Of a DNA stretch of 41,394 nt, positions 26,516-35,352 are shown piece after piece; the stretch's first letter is position 1; every line of letters begins with the position of its first letter. This DNA is from an uncultured Muribaculaceae bacterium. GTDB taxonomy: Bacteria > Bacteroidota > Bacteroidia > Bacteroidales > Muribaculaceae. Both the position numbers and the translations under genes were made by a program. The DNA lies in NCBI GenBank assembly GCA_910587075.1, contig CAJUKE010000020.1, positions 17,281 through 58,674 on the forward strand, in the 5' to 3' direction. The notes beneath the pieces are model-generated. The model was given only the letters and a program-made list of their open reading frames with translations. It did no database searches and had not been told where the DNA came from.

Positions 26516-26563
26516 GGTATAAAAAATAAAAGTTCCGCCTTGGTACGCATGCAAAGCCTAAGC

Positions 26564-26584
26564 GTGGCGGAATCTGTTGACGCG
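26564..26584 (+). other. Possible tRNA-Leu 5' remnant beside the Abi gene
   Basis: These 21 bases match the universal 8-25 region of bacterial tRNA-Leu (GTGGCGGAATTGGTAGACGCG) at 18 positions. The differences remove the invariant GG of the D loop, no anticodon or T arm follows, and the acceptor arms do not pair, so it is not a functional tRNA. It could be an attachment-site scar or chance. Confidence 0.35.
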
Positions 26585-26590
26585 AAGTTA
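26583..26590 (-). promoter_or_regulatory. Possible -7 box for the Abi gene
   Basis: TAACTTCG on the minus strand, one base off TAnnTTTG, about 70 nt before the GTG start. The same octamer occurs in the outgoing promoter at 41371. Confidence 0.42.
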
Positions 26591-26625
26591 GCTAAAAAAA
26601 CTGGGCTTGGCAACAAATTTTTTTG

Positions 26626-26633
26626 TAAATTTG
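26626..26633 (+). promoter_or_regulatory. -7 promoter box for the glycosyltransferase/amidase cluster
   Basis: TAAATTTG is a perfect TAnnTTTG, 30 nt before the ATG at 26664. TTGG at 26607-26610 may serve as -33 but the spacing (15) is short. Confidence 0.6.
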
Positions 26634-26663
26634 CCCGGAATTGCGGACTGAAAAACCGAATAG

Positions 26664-27839
26664 ATGTATTTTTCGTTATCAAATATATTCCCGATAGTGT
26701 GGGTGGCCCTTGCGGCGGCGGTAGTCGCGGCGGTGTGGGCGCTCTACGCCGGGCTCGGTAGGGCGCGGCGCGTGGCCGCGGCCGCGCTCGCGGGGGCGGA
26801 GGCTCCCGATGAGGCGGCGAAGTGGCCCGGCATCACCGTGGTGGTCTACGCCCGCGACAATGCCGCCGACCTGGAGGAGATGCTCCCCGGGCTGCTGGCA
26901 CAGGACTATCCCGGCGACTGGGAGGTGCTGGTGGTCAACGACGGCAAGGCCGAGGGTGTCACCGATGCGGTGAACCTCCTGTCGGCCACATCTGAGGCGG
27001 GGCGGAGGCTCCGTCTGACGTTCATCCCCGAGGAGGCCCATAACCTCAGCCGCAAGAAGCTGGCTATCAGCCTCGGGGTGAAGGGCGCCAAATACCCGTT
27101 CGTGCTGTTGACGTCGGCTGTGTGCCGCGTCGGCTCGCCCCGCTGGCTGCGGCTCATGGGGCGCCATTTCGCCGCCGGCAGGGAGGTGGTGCTCGGCTGG
27201 GCGCCGATGAGGGGCCTGGAGAGGCTCTCCGACCGCTATGACGAGGTGGCCACCGCCTCGGTATGGCTCGACTCGGCTCTGCGCGGCGCTCCCTACCGCG
27301 GCACGGGCTATAATCTCGGCTACTCCCGCCGGTTGTTCAATGAGGCCAAGGGTTTCTCCCGCTCGCTGAACCTCCACTCGGGCGACGACGATATTTTCAT
27401 CCGGCAGATCGCTACCGGCGAGAACTGCGCCGTGGAGCTGTCGGCCGACTCCCGCGTCGAGGTGGCGGCGTTCCGCCCCCGTTCGCGCTGGCGCGACGAG
27501 CGGTTGCGCCATGTGTTCACCTCGCGGTTCCTGCCGTCGGGCGCCCGCCGTCTGGCGGGTTCGGTCACGGCGGCGCTGTGGGTATGGCTCGCGGCGACAG
27601 CCGTCGGGGTGGTGTTCTCGCTCCCCAACGCGCTCCCCTCCTGCGGGTTCGCCGCGGTGGCCGCGGGGTTGTGGATACCCCTCTGCGCCGGGTGGTCGCG
27701 TTGCGGCCGCTCCCTGGGGGTGAGTGTGTCGCCGTGGGGCGCGTGGTGGCCGATGCTGTGGCACTGGCGCCGCACGCTGTCGTACCGCCTGCGCTGCGGC
27801 AGCTCGTCGCGCAAAAATTACACCTGGCTGCAGAAGTAG
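26664..27839 (+). CDS. Membrane glycosyltransferase, family 2
   Basis: A GT-A-fold enzyme that adds sugars at the cytoplasmic face of the membrane. One transmembrane helix at the N-terminus (about residues 8-30) is followed by the catalytic domain: WPGITVVVYARDNA, LVVNDGKAEG and LHSGDDDIFIRQ in the acceptor region. Two further hydrophobic segments (about 300-345) reanchor the protein. The 391-residue length and layout fit Bacteroidales polymer-synthesis GT2 enzymes. It is the first gene after the promoter at 26626 and lies 21 bp before the amidase gene, suggesting a shared transcript. The sugar donor cannot be read from the sequence. Confidence 0.88.
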   Translation: MYFSLSNIFPIVWVALAAAVVAAVWALYAGLGRARRVAAAALAGAEAPDEAAKWPGITVVVYARDNAADLEEMLPGLLAQDYPGDWEVLVVNDGKAEGVTDAVNLLSATSEAGRRLRLTFIPEEAHNLSRKKLAISLGVKGAKYPFVLLTSAVCRVGSPRWLRLMGRHFAAGREVVLGWAPMRGLERLSDRYDEVATASVWLDSALRGAPYRGTGYNLGYSRRLFNEAKGFSRSLNLHSGDDDIFIRQIATGENCAVELSADSRVEVAAFRPRSRWRDERLRHVFTSRFLPSGARRLAGSVTAALWVWLAATAVGVVFSLPNALPSCGFAAVAAGLWIPLCAGWSRCGRSLGVSVSPWGAWWPMLWHWRRTLSYRLRCGSSSRKNYTWLQK

Positions 27840-27860
27840 TGGCCAAAAGTCTGAAAAGTA

Positions 27861-30689
27861 TTGAATTTTAGAAATATACATAAATTATTGGCGTTGGCGG
27901 TAGCCGCGCTGTTCCTCTTTTCGGCCCCGGTCGAAAGCTACGGCCGCGCCAAGAGCAAGGCGCGCACGACCAGTGTGTCGAAAAAGAAGAAAAAGGGGTC
28001 GCGCTCCAAGAGCAACCGGGGCCGAAGCACCCGGAGCAAGCGACGCACCGGCCCGCTGATCATCCGCGGCACCACCGGCCCGATCGCCGACACCGACCCG
28101 TTCGTTTCGGTGAGTCGGCCCGCCGCCATATCCAAGGGGCTCGACGGGCGCACCATAGCCCTCTGGCCGAGCCACGGGCGATATTTCGACAACAACGAGG
28201 GGCAGTGGCGCTGGCAGCGCCCCCGCCTGTTCGGCACGGTTGAGGACCTCCTCTCGACCGGCTTCGCCATACAGTATATCGCCCCGATGCTTGAAAACGC
28301 CGGTGCCTACGTCATGATGCCCCGCGAGCGAGATCTCGGCACGGTGGAGATTATCGCCGACTACGAGGGTACCGACGACGGGGAATACGCCATAGCCAAC
28401 GGGCGCCACAAATGGGAGGAGATGGAGGCCGGAAGCGGCTTCGCGCTCCCAAAACGCCCCCTGCGCGACGGCGACAACCCTTTCAAAACCGGCACCTCCG
28501 ACGTGGTGAAGACCGTCGGGCCCGACGATACCGACCACGAGAGCCTGGCGCAGTGGCGCGGCGACTTCCCAAAGCGCGGCAGCTACGCCGTGTACGTCTC
28601 CTACGCATCGACCCCGGAGAGCGCCACCGACGCCCTCTACACCGTGAACCATCTCGGGGGGTCGACCGAGGTGACCGTCAACCAGCGCATGGGTGGCGGC
28701 ACCTGGGTGTACCTCGGCACTTATGAGTTCGACAAGGGGCAGGGTGAGCTCCCCGCCGTGGAGCTGACCAACCGCTCGGCCGACGAGAAGGCCGTGGTGT
28801 CGGCCGACGCCGTAAAGTTCGGCGGGGGAGTCGGCAGCGTGGCCCGCGGCCAGTCGGGCTACGAGAGCTTCTCCAGCGGCTCGCCCCGCGCCAACGAGGG
28901 GGCGCGCTACTGGCTTCAGTACGCCGGAATGCCCCCGGAGGTGTACACCCCCAACCAGGGTACAAACGACTACAAGGATGACTACATGGGGCGCGCCCTG
29001 TGGGTCAACTACCTCTCGGGAGGCTCGGATGTGCTCCCCGACAGCGCCGGGTTGAAAATCCCGGTGGATATGGCCTTCGCGTTCCACACCGACGCCGGGC
29101 TCCGCGACGACGGTACCACTGTGGGCACCCTCGGCCTCTACAGCACCGACGACGGCAACCCCTTCGGCAACGGCACCGCCCGCTCGGCCAACGCCAAGCT
29201 CGCCCAGGGGGTGGTGAACACCGTGGTCGACGACATTCGCGCCCTCTACGATCCGGCCTGGAGCTCCCGCTCGACCCGCGACCGCAAGTACTATGAGGTG
29301 CGCGAAACCAAGGTCCCCGCCATGATTATCGAGGCCCTCTCGCACCAGAATTTCGAGGACATGAAGCGCGCCCTCGACCCCGAGTTCCGTTTCATCGTGA
29401 GCCGTGCGGTCTACAAGGGGATACTCCGCTTCCTGGCCGACCGCTACGGCACCCCCTATGTGGTGCAGCCGTTGGCGGTTAACACCTTCGGCATCCGGGC
29501 CGAGGGGGGTGGCCGCTACACCCTGAGCTGGCGCCCGACCGCCGATCCCCGCGAATCGACCGCCGCGCCCACCTATTATATAATAGAGGAGCGCGTCGAC
29601 GGCGGTGGCTTCCGGCAAATCGACCTCACCAGCGAGGAGAGCTACACGGTGAGCATCGACGACGACCACATACACTCCTACCGAGTGACCGCCGGTAACG
29701 ACGGGGGTGTGTCATTCCCCTCGGAGGCGCTGTCGCTCTACGACCGCGGCGGGCGTATGCCCGAGGTGGAGATAGTCGACGGCTTCACCCGCACCTCGGC
29801 TCCTGGCTGGTTCGAGACCTTGGAATTTTCGGGCTTCGATTTCCGCGGCGAACCCGCCGTGGCCGACGGCCGCGACATAATACTCACCGGCGACCAGCTC
29901 GACTTCCGCCCCGGCTCGGAGTTCCGCAACAACGACTTCCCCGGCTTCGGGGCCTCGCGCGGCAACCGCGAGCGGAGGGTGACGGCGGGCAACACCCGCG
30001 ACTACGCCTACATCCACGGGCTCGCAGTGAAGAGCGCCGGACTCGGCTTCGTGAGCAGTTCGGCCAAGGCTTTCGCCTCGCGGATTCCAACGTCGGACTC
30101 CCCCCGCGTGGTCGACCTGGCCCTCGGACTCCAGAAGGAGAAGCGCCTCCCCGGAGGGGAGAGCCGCCACAAGGCTTTCACCCCCGAGCTCCAGAACGCC
30201 CTGCTGACCCACTGCGCCATCGGCGGCAGCGTCATGGTGAGCGGTTCCTATATAGCCACCGACCTGGAGAACAACGCCGCGTCGGACTCGATAACCCGCG
30301 ACGCCGACGCACGCTTCGCCGCCGACGTGCTCGGGTACAGCTGGCACAGCTCGGCGGTGGCCACCGGGGGCGACGTGAGCGTGGTACCCTCGAAGTTCCC
30401 CGTGTTCCGCTGGGGGCGCTACAAGTTCCGCACCGCGCCCTCGGAGGAGAGCTACGCCGTGACCGCCCCTGACGCGCTTCGCCCCGCCGGGGAGGACGCG
30501 GCCATCGTTATGCGCTACGACGAGAACGGGTTCCCCGCCGCGACCGCCATGGAGCGGCGCACCCCGCACCCCGACGGGCGCTCCTACCGCACGCTCTGCC
30601 TCGGTTTCCCCTTCGAGAGCGTCGAAGGTGCCGATGAGCGCGCGCAACTTATGAAAGAGGCCCTGAATTTCCTCCAAGGCCGCAATTAA
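27861..30689 (+). CDS. Secreted N-acetylmuramoyl-L-alanine amidase with golvesin-like domain
   Basis: Predicted to cut the bond between MurNAc and the stem peptide. A signal peptide (LLALAVAALFLFSAPVES, about residues 9-26) is followed by a very basic segment rich in Lys, Ser and Arg (about 30-62). The amidase_3-type catalytic domain appears in pieces, GRTIALWPSHGRYFDN (zinc histidine) at about 95-110 and AFAFHTDAG later, interrupted by a golvesin-type beta domain (AVYVSYASTPESATDALYTV, about 245-325). A fibronectin III-like section and a C-terminal ThuA/GATase-like region (about 640-942) complete the 942 residues. The only usable start is TTG at 27861; no ATG or GTG exists before the signal peptide. 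It heads the peptidoglycan cluster. Confidence 0.85.
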   Translation: MNFRNIHKLLALAVAALFLFSAPVESYGRAKSKARTTSVSKKKKKGSRSKSNRGRSTRSKRRTGPLIIRGTTGPIADTDPFVSVSRPAAISKGLDGRTIALWPSHGRYFDNNEGQWRWQRPRLFGTVEDLLSTGFAIQYIAPMLENAGAYVMMPRERDLGTVEIIADYEGTDDGEYAIANGRHKWEEMEAGSGFALPKRPLRDGDNPFKTGTSDVVKTVGPDDTDHESLAQWRGDFPKRGSYAVYVSYASTPESATDALYTVNHLGGSTEVTVNQRMGGGTWVYLGTYEFDKGQGELPAVELTNRSADEKAVVSADAVKFGGGVGSVARGQSGYESFSSGSPRANEGARYWLQYAGMPPEVYTPNQGTNDYKDDYMGRALWVNYLSGGSDVLPDSAGLKIPVDMAFAFHTDAGLRDDGTTVGTLGLYSTDDGNPFGNGTARSANAKLAQGVVNTVVDDIRALYDPAWSSRSTRDRKYYEVRETKVPAMIIEALSHQNFEDMKRALDPEFRFIVSRAVYKGILRFLADRYGTPYVVQPLAVNTFGIRAEGGGRYTLSWRPTADPRESTAAPTYYIIEERVDGGGFRQIDLTSEESYTVSIDDDHIHSYRVTAGNDGGVSFPSEALSLYDRGGRMPEVEIVDGFTRTSAPGWFETLEFSGFDFRGEPAVADGRDIILTGDQLDFRPGSEFRNNDFPGFGASRGNRERRVTAGNTRDYAYIHGLAVKSAGLGFVSSSAKAFASRIPTSDSPRVVDLALGLQKEKRLPGGESRHKAFTPELQNALLTHCAIGGSVMVSGSYIATDLENNAASDSITRDADARFAADVLGYSWHSSAVATGGDVSVVPSKFPVFRWGRYKFRTAPSEESYAVTAPDALRPAGEDAAIVMRYDENGFPAATAMERRTPHPDGRSYRTLCLGFPFESVEGADERAQLMKEALNFLQGRN

Positions 30690-30722
30690 AAACCTTAAAA
30701 TTACCGGAATAACCAATTCATT

Positions 30723-32042
30723 ATGCAGACCATATCCATTGACCCCATTATATCGACCATCGAGATGCGCGAGCTGCTCGAAGGGATCGACGACGAGTAC
30801 GTCCTGATTATCAACAAGCGCAAGGATGTCACCATACTCCCCGACGCGGTGAAGCGCCTGCTGCAGATAGCCGAGGATTCGGGTGTCGCGTGGGTCTATG
30901 GCGACTATGTGGTTGAGCGCGCCGACGGCACTACAGAGTACCATCCGACCTGCGACTACCTCCCCGGCTCGTTCCGCGACGACTTCGACTTCGGGGGTGT
31001 GGTGCTGGCCCGCACGGCCCTGCTGAAGAACGCCCTGTGGATCTGTCCCCACTACCAGTATGCCGCCTTCTACGCCGCCCGGCTCATAATCTCGGCCGAC
31101 GAGAAGATATTCCGTCTGCCTGAAACCTTGGCGCATATCACCGAGAAGCCCCGCGGCGAGGGTGAGGAGCAGTTTGACTACGTCGACCCCCGCAACCGCG
31201 CGGTGCAGGTCGAGATGGAGTTGGCGTTCACCGCCTACCTGCGAATGGTGGGGGCGTTCCTCGAACCCCGCACGCAGTTGGTCGACATCGACGCTGGCGA
31301 CTTCGCCAACGAGGTGTCGGTGATCATCCCGGTGAAGAACCGCGCGCGCACCATCGCCGACGCCGTGCGCTCGGCCCTGGGGCAGAAGCTCGACAAGCCG
31401 TTCAACGTGATCGTGGTCGACAACCACTCGACCGACGGCACCTCCGAGGTGCTCGCCTCCCTGGCCGCCGAGGACTCCCGCCTGATCGTGATAACTCCCG
31501 AGCGCGACGACCTCGGAATCGGCGGATGCTGGAACCGCGCCGTCGAGCACCCCGAGTGCGGGCGCTACAGCGTGCAGCTCGACAGCGACGATCGCTATAA
31601 AACCGAACTCACCCTCCAGAAAATCGTTGACTGCTTCCGCCGCGAGCGGGTAGCTATGGTGGTCGGCTCCTACGAGCTTACCGACTTCGAGGGTAACCCG
31701 ATTCCCCCCGGAGTGATCGACCACTCGGAGTGGACGCAGAACAACGGCCACAACAACGCCCTGCGCATCAACGGCTTCGGAGCGCCCAGAGCGTTCTTCA
31801 CCCCGGTGATTCGCGAGGTGGGGGTGCCCAACGTGAGCTACGGCGAGGACTACGGGGTGGCAATCCGCGTGACCCGCGTCTACAAGATGGCGCGCATCTT
31901 CGAATCGCTCTACCTCTGCCGCCGATGGGAGGGGAACACCGACCACCGCCTGTCGCCCAAGACAATCGTCGAGCATAACCACTATAAGGACTGGCTGCGC
32001 ACCATCGCCCTGCTGGCCCGCAAAAAGATGAACCGCCCCTGA
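30723..32042 (+). CDS. Two-domain glycosyltransferase (GT-A/GT2 tandem)
   Basis: The protein has two GT-A-like halves. The N-terminal half (about residues 1-190: YVLIINKRKDVTILPDAVKR, VYGDYVVERADG) has the fold pattern but lacks an obvious catalytic DxD. The C-terminal half (about 195-400) is a standard GT2 domain: VSVIIPVKNRARTIADAV, VVDNHSTDGTSE and SVQLDSDDRYK with the metal-binding DxD. No membrane segment or signal is present, so it works in the cytoplasm. Its TGA and the ATG of the next gene overlap by one base (TGATG). It lies between the amidase and DUF4922 genes. Donor and acceptor are unknown; the context suggests a cell-wall glycan. Confidence 0.85.
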   Translation: MQTISIDPIISTIEMRELLEGIDDEYVLIINKRKDVTILPDAVKRLLQIAEDSGVAWVYGDYVVERADGTTEYHPTCDYLPGSFRDDFDFGGVVLARTALLKNALWICPHYQYAAFYAARLIISADEKIFRLPETLAHITEKPRGEGEEQFDYVDPRNRAVQVEMELAFTAYLRMVGAFLEPRTQLVDIDAGDFANEVSVIIPVKNRARTIADAVRSALGQKLDKPFNVIVVDNHSTDGTSEVLASLAAEDSRLIVITPERDDLGIGGCWNRAVEHPECGRYSVQLDSDDRYKTELTLQKIVDCFRRERVAMVVGSYELTDFEGNPIPPGVIDHSEWTQNNGHNNALRINGFGAPRAFFTPVIREVGVPNVSYGEDYGVAIRVTRVYKMARIFESLYLCRRWEGNTDHRLSPKTIVEHNHYKDWLRTIALLARKKMNRP

Positions 32043-32956
32043 TGAGCGACAAGGCTTTGCGTTACCCCCTCAACGAGGCCCATACCGGGCAGGTCGAGGA
32101 GTGGCCCCTGGCCCGGAAGAATTACGGCGCGCTGCTCGGGGTGGAGACCCGCGAGGTATTCCTCTATATGGGCTCGCTGTTCATAGCCCAGCACAACCCC
32201 GCCAGGGCGCTCTCCGCCTCGGCCAAGACCGACGCCAAGTCGGTGGCCGCGCGCCCCTGCTTCCTTTGCGGCGCCAACCGCCCCCCGGAGCAGTACGCCC
32301 TCCAAAGCGCGAGGGGCTACGAGATACTCGTCAACCCGTTCCCGGTGTTCCCCCAGCATTTCACCATCGCCTCGGAGCGGCACGAGCCGCAGCGCTTCGT
32401 GCCGGAGAGCGCGGGCGAGCCGTGGCGGCGCCTGGAGGATTTGATGGCCTTCGCGAGGATGATGCCGGGTATGGCCCTGTTCTACAACGGACCGCGATGC
32501 GGGGCCTCGGCTCCCGACCATTTCCATTTCCAGGCTGTTCCGGCCGCGAAGCTCCCCCTGTTCGACAACTGGCTCCGTTGGGGGCACGCCCCGGTGAAAC
32601 TGCTCCGTTTCAGGGTGTCGACCCCCGAGGCCGCCGCTGCCGAGATGGAGCGCGTGTGCCGCTCGCTCGGCTGGGAACCGGGCGCCGAGGAGCCGATGAT
32701 GAACATCTACGCCTATATGCCCGATGAGGGGTCCACCATCCTCACCCCGGATGAGGCCCCGGTGGAGATAATCGTGATTCCCCGCCGCGCCCACCGCCCG
32801 AAGTGCTACGGCACCGGGGAGGGGGAGATGCTCCTAAGCCCCGCCGCCATAGAGTGCGCGGGGGTGATGATCGCCCCGCGCCGCGAGGACTTCGACCGCC
32901 TCGACTTCTGCAAGATAAACGAGATACTCAGGGAGGTGTGCTATGCGGAACTGTGA
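32042..32956 (+). CDS. DUF4922 protein, GalT/HIT-like nucleotidyltransferase or phosphorylase
   Basis: The 304-residue protein belongs to the uncharacterised DUF4922 family. The segment PDHFHFQA (H160, H162, Q164) is the HxHxQ active-site pattern of the GalT/Ap4A phosphorylase branch of the HIT superfamily, in which the second histidine forms a nucleotidyl intermediate. A CFLCGANRPP segment (about 75-84) resembles the CxxC of GalT zinc sites. No signal peptide is seen. Catalysis of a nucleotidyl transfer or phosphorolysis on a sugar phosphate is therefore inferred. The gene is coupled to the glycosyltransferase before it (TGATG) and overlaps the SpoIID-like gene by 14 bp. Confidence 0.82.
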   Translation: MSDKALRYPLNEAHTGQVEEWPLARKNYGALLGVETREVFLYMGSLFIAQHNPARALSASAKTDAKSVAARPCFLCGANRPPEQYALQSARGYEILVNPFPVFPQHFTIASERHEPQRFVPESAGEPWRRLEDLMAFARMMPGMALFYNGPRCGASAPDHFHFQAVPAAKLPLFDNWLRWGHAPVKLLRFRVSTPEAAAAEMERVCRSLGWEPGAEEPMMNIYAYMPDEGSTILTPDEAPVEIIVIPRRAHRPKCYGTGEGEMLLSPAAIECAGVMIAPRREDFDRLDFCKINEILREVCYAEL

Positions 32957-34070
32957 CAAGGAACCCATCATAAGCGTCGGGCTGCTCTCGGCCCCGAAAA
33001 TCGTGAGCCGGAAGCTTCCCGACGGCACTTTCGAGATCGACGATGTTACTATCGGTATCGGTTTCCATTGGGAGCGCCGCGAGCGCCAGCGGTTCGCGGG
33101 GAGTCTGCGAATCGTTAGTGACGGACTTATGGAGGTGGCCATCAACGATATACCTTTGGAGGAATACCTCAAGAGCGTGATCTCCTCCGAAATGAACCCC
33201 GACGCCTCGGAGGCGCTGCTTAAGGCCCACGCCGTGGTGTCGCGCTCCTGGCTCTTGGCCAACATTCGCAAGGAGGAACGCCCGACCCCGGCGCCCCGCC
33301 CGGAGGAGACCGATGGGGAGCGTGTGCGCTGGTACGACCGCGAGGACCACGAGCTCTTCGACGTATGCGCCGACGACCACTGCCAGCGCTACCAGGGGCT
33401 TGGCCGACAGACCAACCCCGCTGCCGCAAAGGCCGTGGCCGAGACCCGCGGCGAGGTGCTCACCTTCGACGGCGCCATCTGCGATACCCGTTTCTCGAAA
33501 TGCTGCGGAGGCCGCTCCGAGCTGTTCGAGAACTGTTGGGAGCCTGTGCCCCACCCGTACCTATCGTCGGTGGCCGACAACGACGGCACCCCCGGCGCCC
33601 GCGACTTCTGCGACACCGCCGACGCCGACGTGCTCCGGCAGGTGCTCAACAGCTACGACCGCGAGACCCCCGACTTCTACCGCTGGGAGGTGACCTACTC
33701 CCCCGAGGAACTTTCGGCGCTGCTCAAACGCCGCACCGGTGTGGATTTCGGCGAGGTGCTCGCCCTCGAACCGGTTGAAACCGGCCCCTCGGGGCGCGTG
33801 GTGAGGCTCCGCGTGAGGGGCTCGCGGCGCGAGATGGTCATTGGCAAGGAGCTTGAGATACGCCGCGCGCTCTCGGAAAGCCACCTCTATAGCTCGGCCT
33901 TCACCGCGACGCTCGAAGACGGGCGCTGGAGGCTCCGCGGACGCGGATGGGGCCACGGGGTGGGGCTCTGCCAGATCGGGGCCGCGGTGATGGGCGCCCG
34001 GGGCTACGGCTACCGCGAGATTCTGGCGCATTATTTCCCTAACGCTTCGCTTACAAAGATTTATGAATAA
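32943..34070 (+). CDS. SpoIID/LytB-type lytic transglycosylase homologue
   Basis: SpoIID cleaves peptide-free glycan strands to products ending in 1,6-anhydroMurNAc. The family block is intact: VISSEMNPDASEALLKAHAV with the catalytic Glu, SRSWLLANI, then SKCCGGRSELFENCW and the C-terminal GRGWGHGVGLCQIGA. Length is 375 residues. Unlike spore proteins, no signal peptide or membrane helix is visible; the protein opens with MRNCDKEPIISVGLL directly on the fold. It may therefore be cytoplasmic or leave by another route. Its start codon overlaps the DUF4922 gene, and its end overlaps the AmpG-like gene by 8 bp, so the three are translationally coupled. Confidence 0.9.
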   Translation: MRNCDKEPIISVGLLSAPKIVSRKLPDGTFEIDDVTIGIGFHWERRERQRFAGSLRIVSDGLMEVAINDIPLEEYLKSVISSEMNPDASEALLKAHAVVSRSWLLANIRKEERPTPAPRPEETDGERVRWYDREDHELFDVCADDHCQRYQGLGRQTNPAAAKAVAETRGEVLTFDGAICDTRFSKCCGGRSELFENCWEPVPHPYLSSVADNDGTPGARDFCDTADADVLRQVLNSYDRETPDFYRWEVTYSPEELSALLKRRTGVDFGEVLALEPVETGPSGRVVRLRVRGSRREMVIGKELEIRRALSESHLYSSAFTATLEDGRWRLRGRGWGHGVGLCQIGAAVMGARGYGYREILAHYFPNASLTKIYE

Positions 34071-35349
34071 GATACAGGCCCGCCGAGAGCGCTCGCCCTG
34101 GTGGTGGGTGCCCTCGCTCTACTTCGCCGAGGGGCTCCCCTATATGGCGGTGATGACGATTTCGACCATTATGTACAAGTGCCTCGGAATCGGCAACACG
34201 GAGCTGGCCTTCTACACGGCGTGGCTCTACCTGCCGTGGGTCATAAAGCCGTTCTGGAGCCCGTTCGTCGATATTCTGCGCACCAAGCGCTGGTGGGTGG
34301 TGGCCATGCAGTGGACCATCGCCGCCGCGATGGCGGGTATCGCCTTCGCGCTCCCGGCCCCCGGCTTCTTCCGGCTGACGCTCGGCGTGTTCTGGCTGAT
34401 GGCCTTCGCCTCGGCTACCCACGACATCGCCGCCGACGGCTTCTATATGCTGGGACTCTCGGAGCACCGGCAGAGTTACTTCGTGGGTATCCGCTCGCTC
34501 TTCTACCGCTGCTCGATGATAGTGGGGCAGGGGGGGCTGGTGGTGCTCGCCGCATTCATAAGCCGCGGGGCGGGGAGCGAGACCGCGGGGTGGATGGCGG
34601 TGTTCGCCATACTCTCGGCGTTCTTCCTCGGCGCGGCCCTCTACCATTCGCGGGTGCTCCCCAGGCCGGAGGCCGACCGCGACCGCGAGCCGCGGGGGTG
34701 GCGCGAGGTGGCGGGGGAGTTCGTCGGCACTTTCGCCTCATTCTTCAAGAAGAAGGGTATCGCCGCCGCACTCCTGTTCATGCTCCTCTACCGCCTTCCC
34801 GAGGCGCAGTTGGTCAAGATGATTTCACCCTTCCTGCTCGACGCGCCGGAGGCCGGGGGCATGGGGCTGACTGCCGACCAGGTCGGGCTGGTCTACGGCA
34901 CCATCGGTGTGCTCGGGCTGATTATCGGGGGGATTGTCGGGGGGCTCGTCGCGGCCCGCGACGGCCTGCGCCACTGGCTGCACCCGATGGCCTGGAGTAT
35001 GTCGCTCACCTGCCTGACGTTCGTGTATCTGGCGGCGGCGAGGCCCCAGGAGCTGTGGCAGGTCTACGGATGCGTGTTCGTCGAGCAGCTCGGCTACGGG
35101 TTCGGCTTCACGGCCTATATGCTCTACCTGCTCTATTTCTCGGCTGGGCGGTTCTCGACAGCCCACTATTCGATATGCACCGGGTTCATGGCCCTTGGGA
35201 TGATGCTCCCCGGCATGGCCGCGGGGTGGATTGTCGACTCGTTCGGCTACCTCGACTTCTTCCTGTGGACCATGGCGTGCTGCGCCGCGACCATCGGCGT
35301 GTGCTATATTATAAAGGTCGATCCGTCGTTCGGCCGCAAGGATAAGTAG
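34063..35349 (+). CDS. MFS transporter, AmpG (muropeptide permease)-like
   Basis: AmpG carries GlcNAc-1,6-anhydroMurNAc products across the inner membrane. The 428 residues contain about twelve hydrophobic helices, and the N-terminal block PSLYFAEGLPYMAVMTISTI with LPWVIKPFWSPFVD matches the PAT/AmpG MFS group (PF13000-like), with the cytoplasmic loop at about 205-235. The start codon overlaps the SpoIID-like gene. Its place between a glycan-cleaving enzyme and a GlcNAc-type kinase supports a role in peptidoglycan recycling; the exact substrate is an inference. Confidence 0.87.
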   Translation: MNKIQARRERSPWWWVPSLYFAEGLPYMAVMTISTIMYKCLGIGNTELAFYTAWLYLPWVIKPFWSPFVDILRTKRWWVVAMQWTIAAAMAGIAFALPAPGFFRLTLGVFWLMAFASATHDIAADGFYMLGLSEHRQSYFVGIRSLFYRCSMIVGQGGLVVLAAFISRGAGSETAGWMAVFAILSAFFLGAALYHSRVLPRPEADRDREPRGWREVAGEFVGTFASFFKKKGIAAALLFMLLYRLPEAQLVKMISPFLLDAPEAGGMGLTADQVGLVYGTIGVLGLIIGGIVGGLVAARDGLRHWLHPMAWSMSLTCLTFVYLAAARPQELWQVYGCVFVEQLGYGFGFTAYMLYLLYFSAGRFSTAHYSICTGFMALGMMLPGMAAGWIVDSFGYLDFFLWTMACCAATIGVCYIIKVDPSFGRKDK

Positions 35350-35352
35350 TTT

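Noticed and set aside
26555..26663. A functional tRNA-Leu gene
   Set aside because: Only the 5' D-arm region matches. No anticodon arm, variable arm, T arm or matching 3' acceptor strand can be found.
29712..31982. A 756-codon minus-strand frame opposite the amidase and glycosyltransferase genes
   Set aside because: It spans two confident plus-strand genes and shows only antisense composition.
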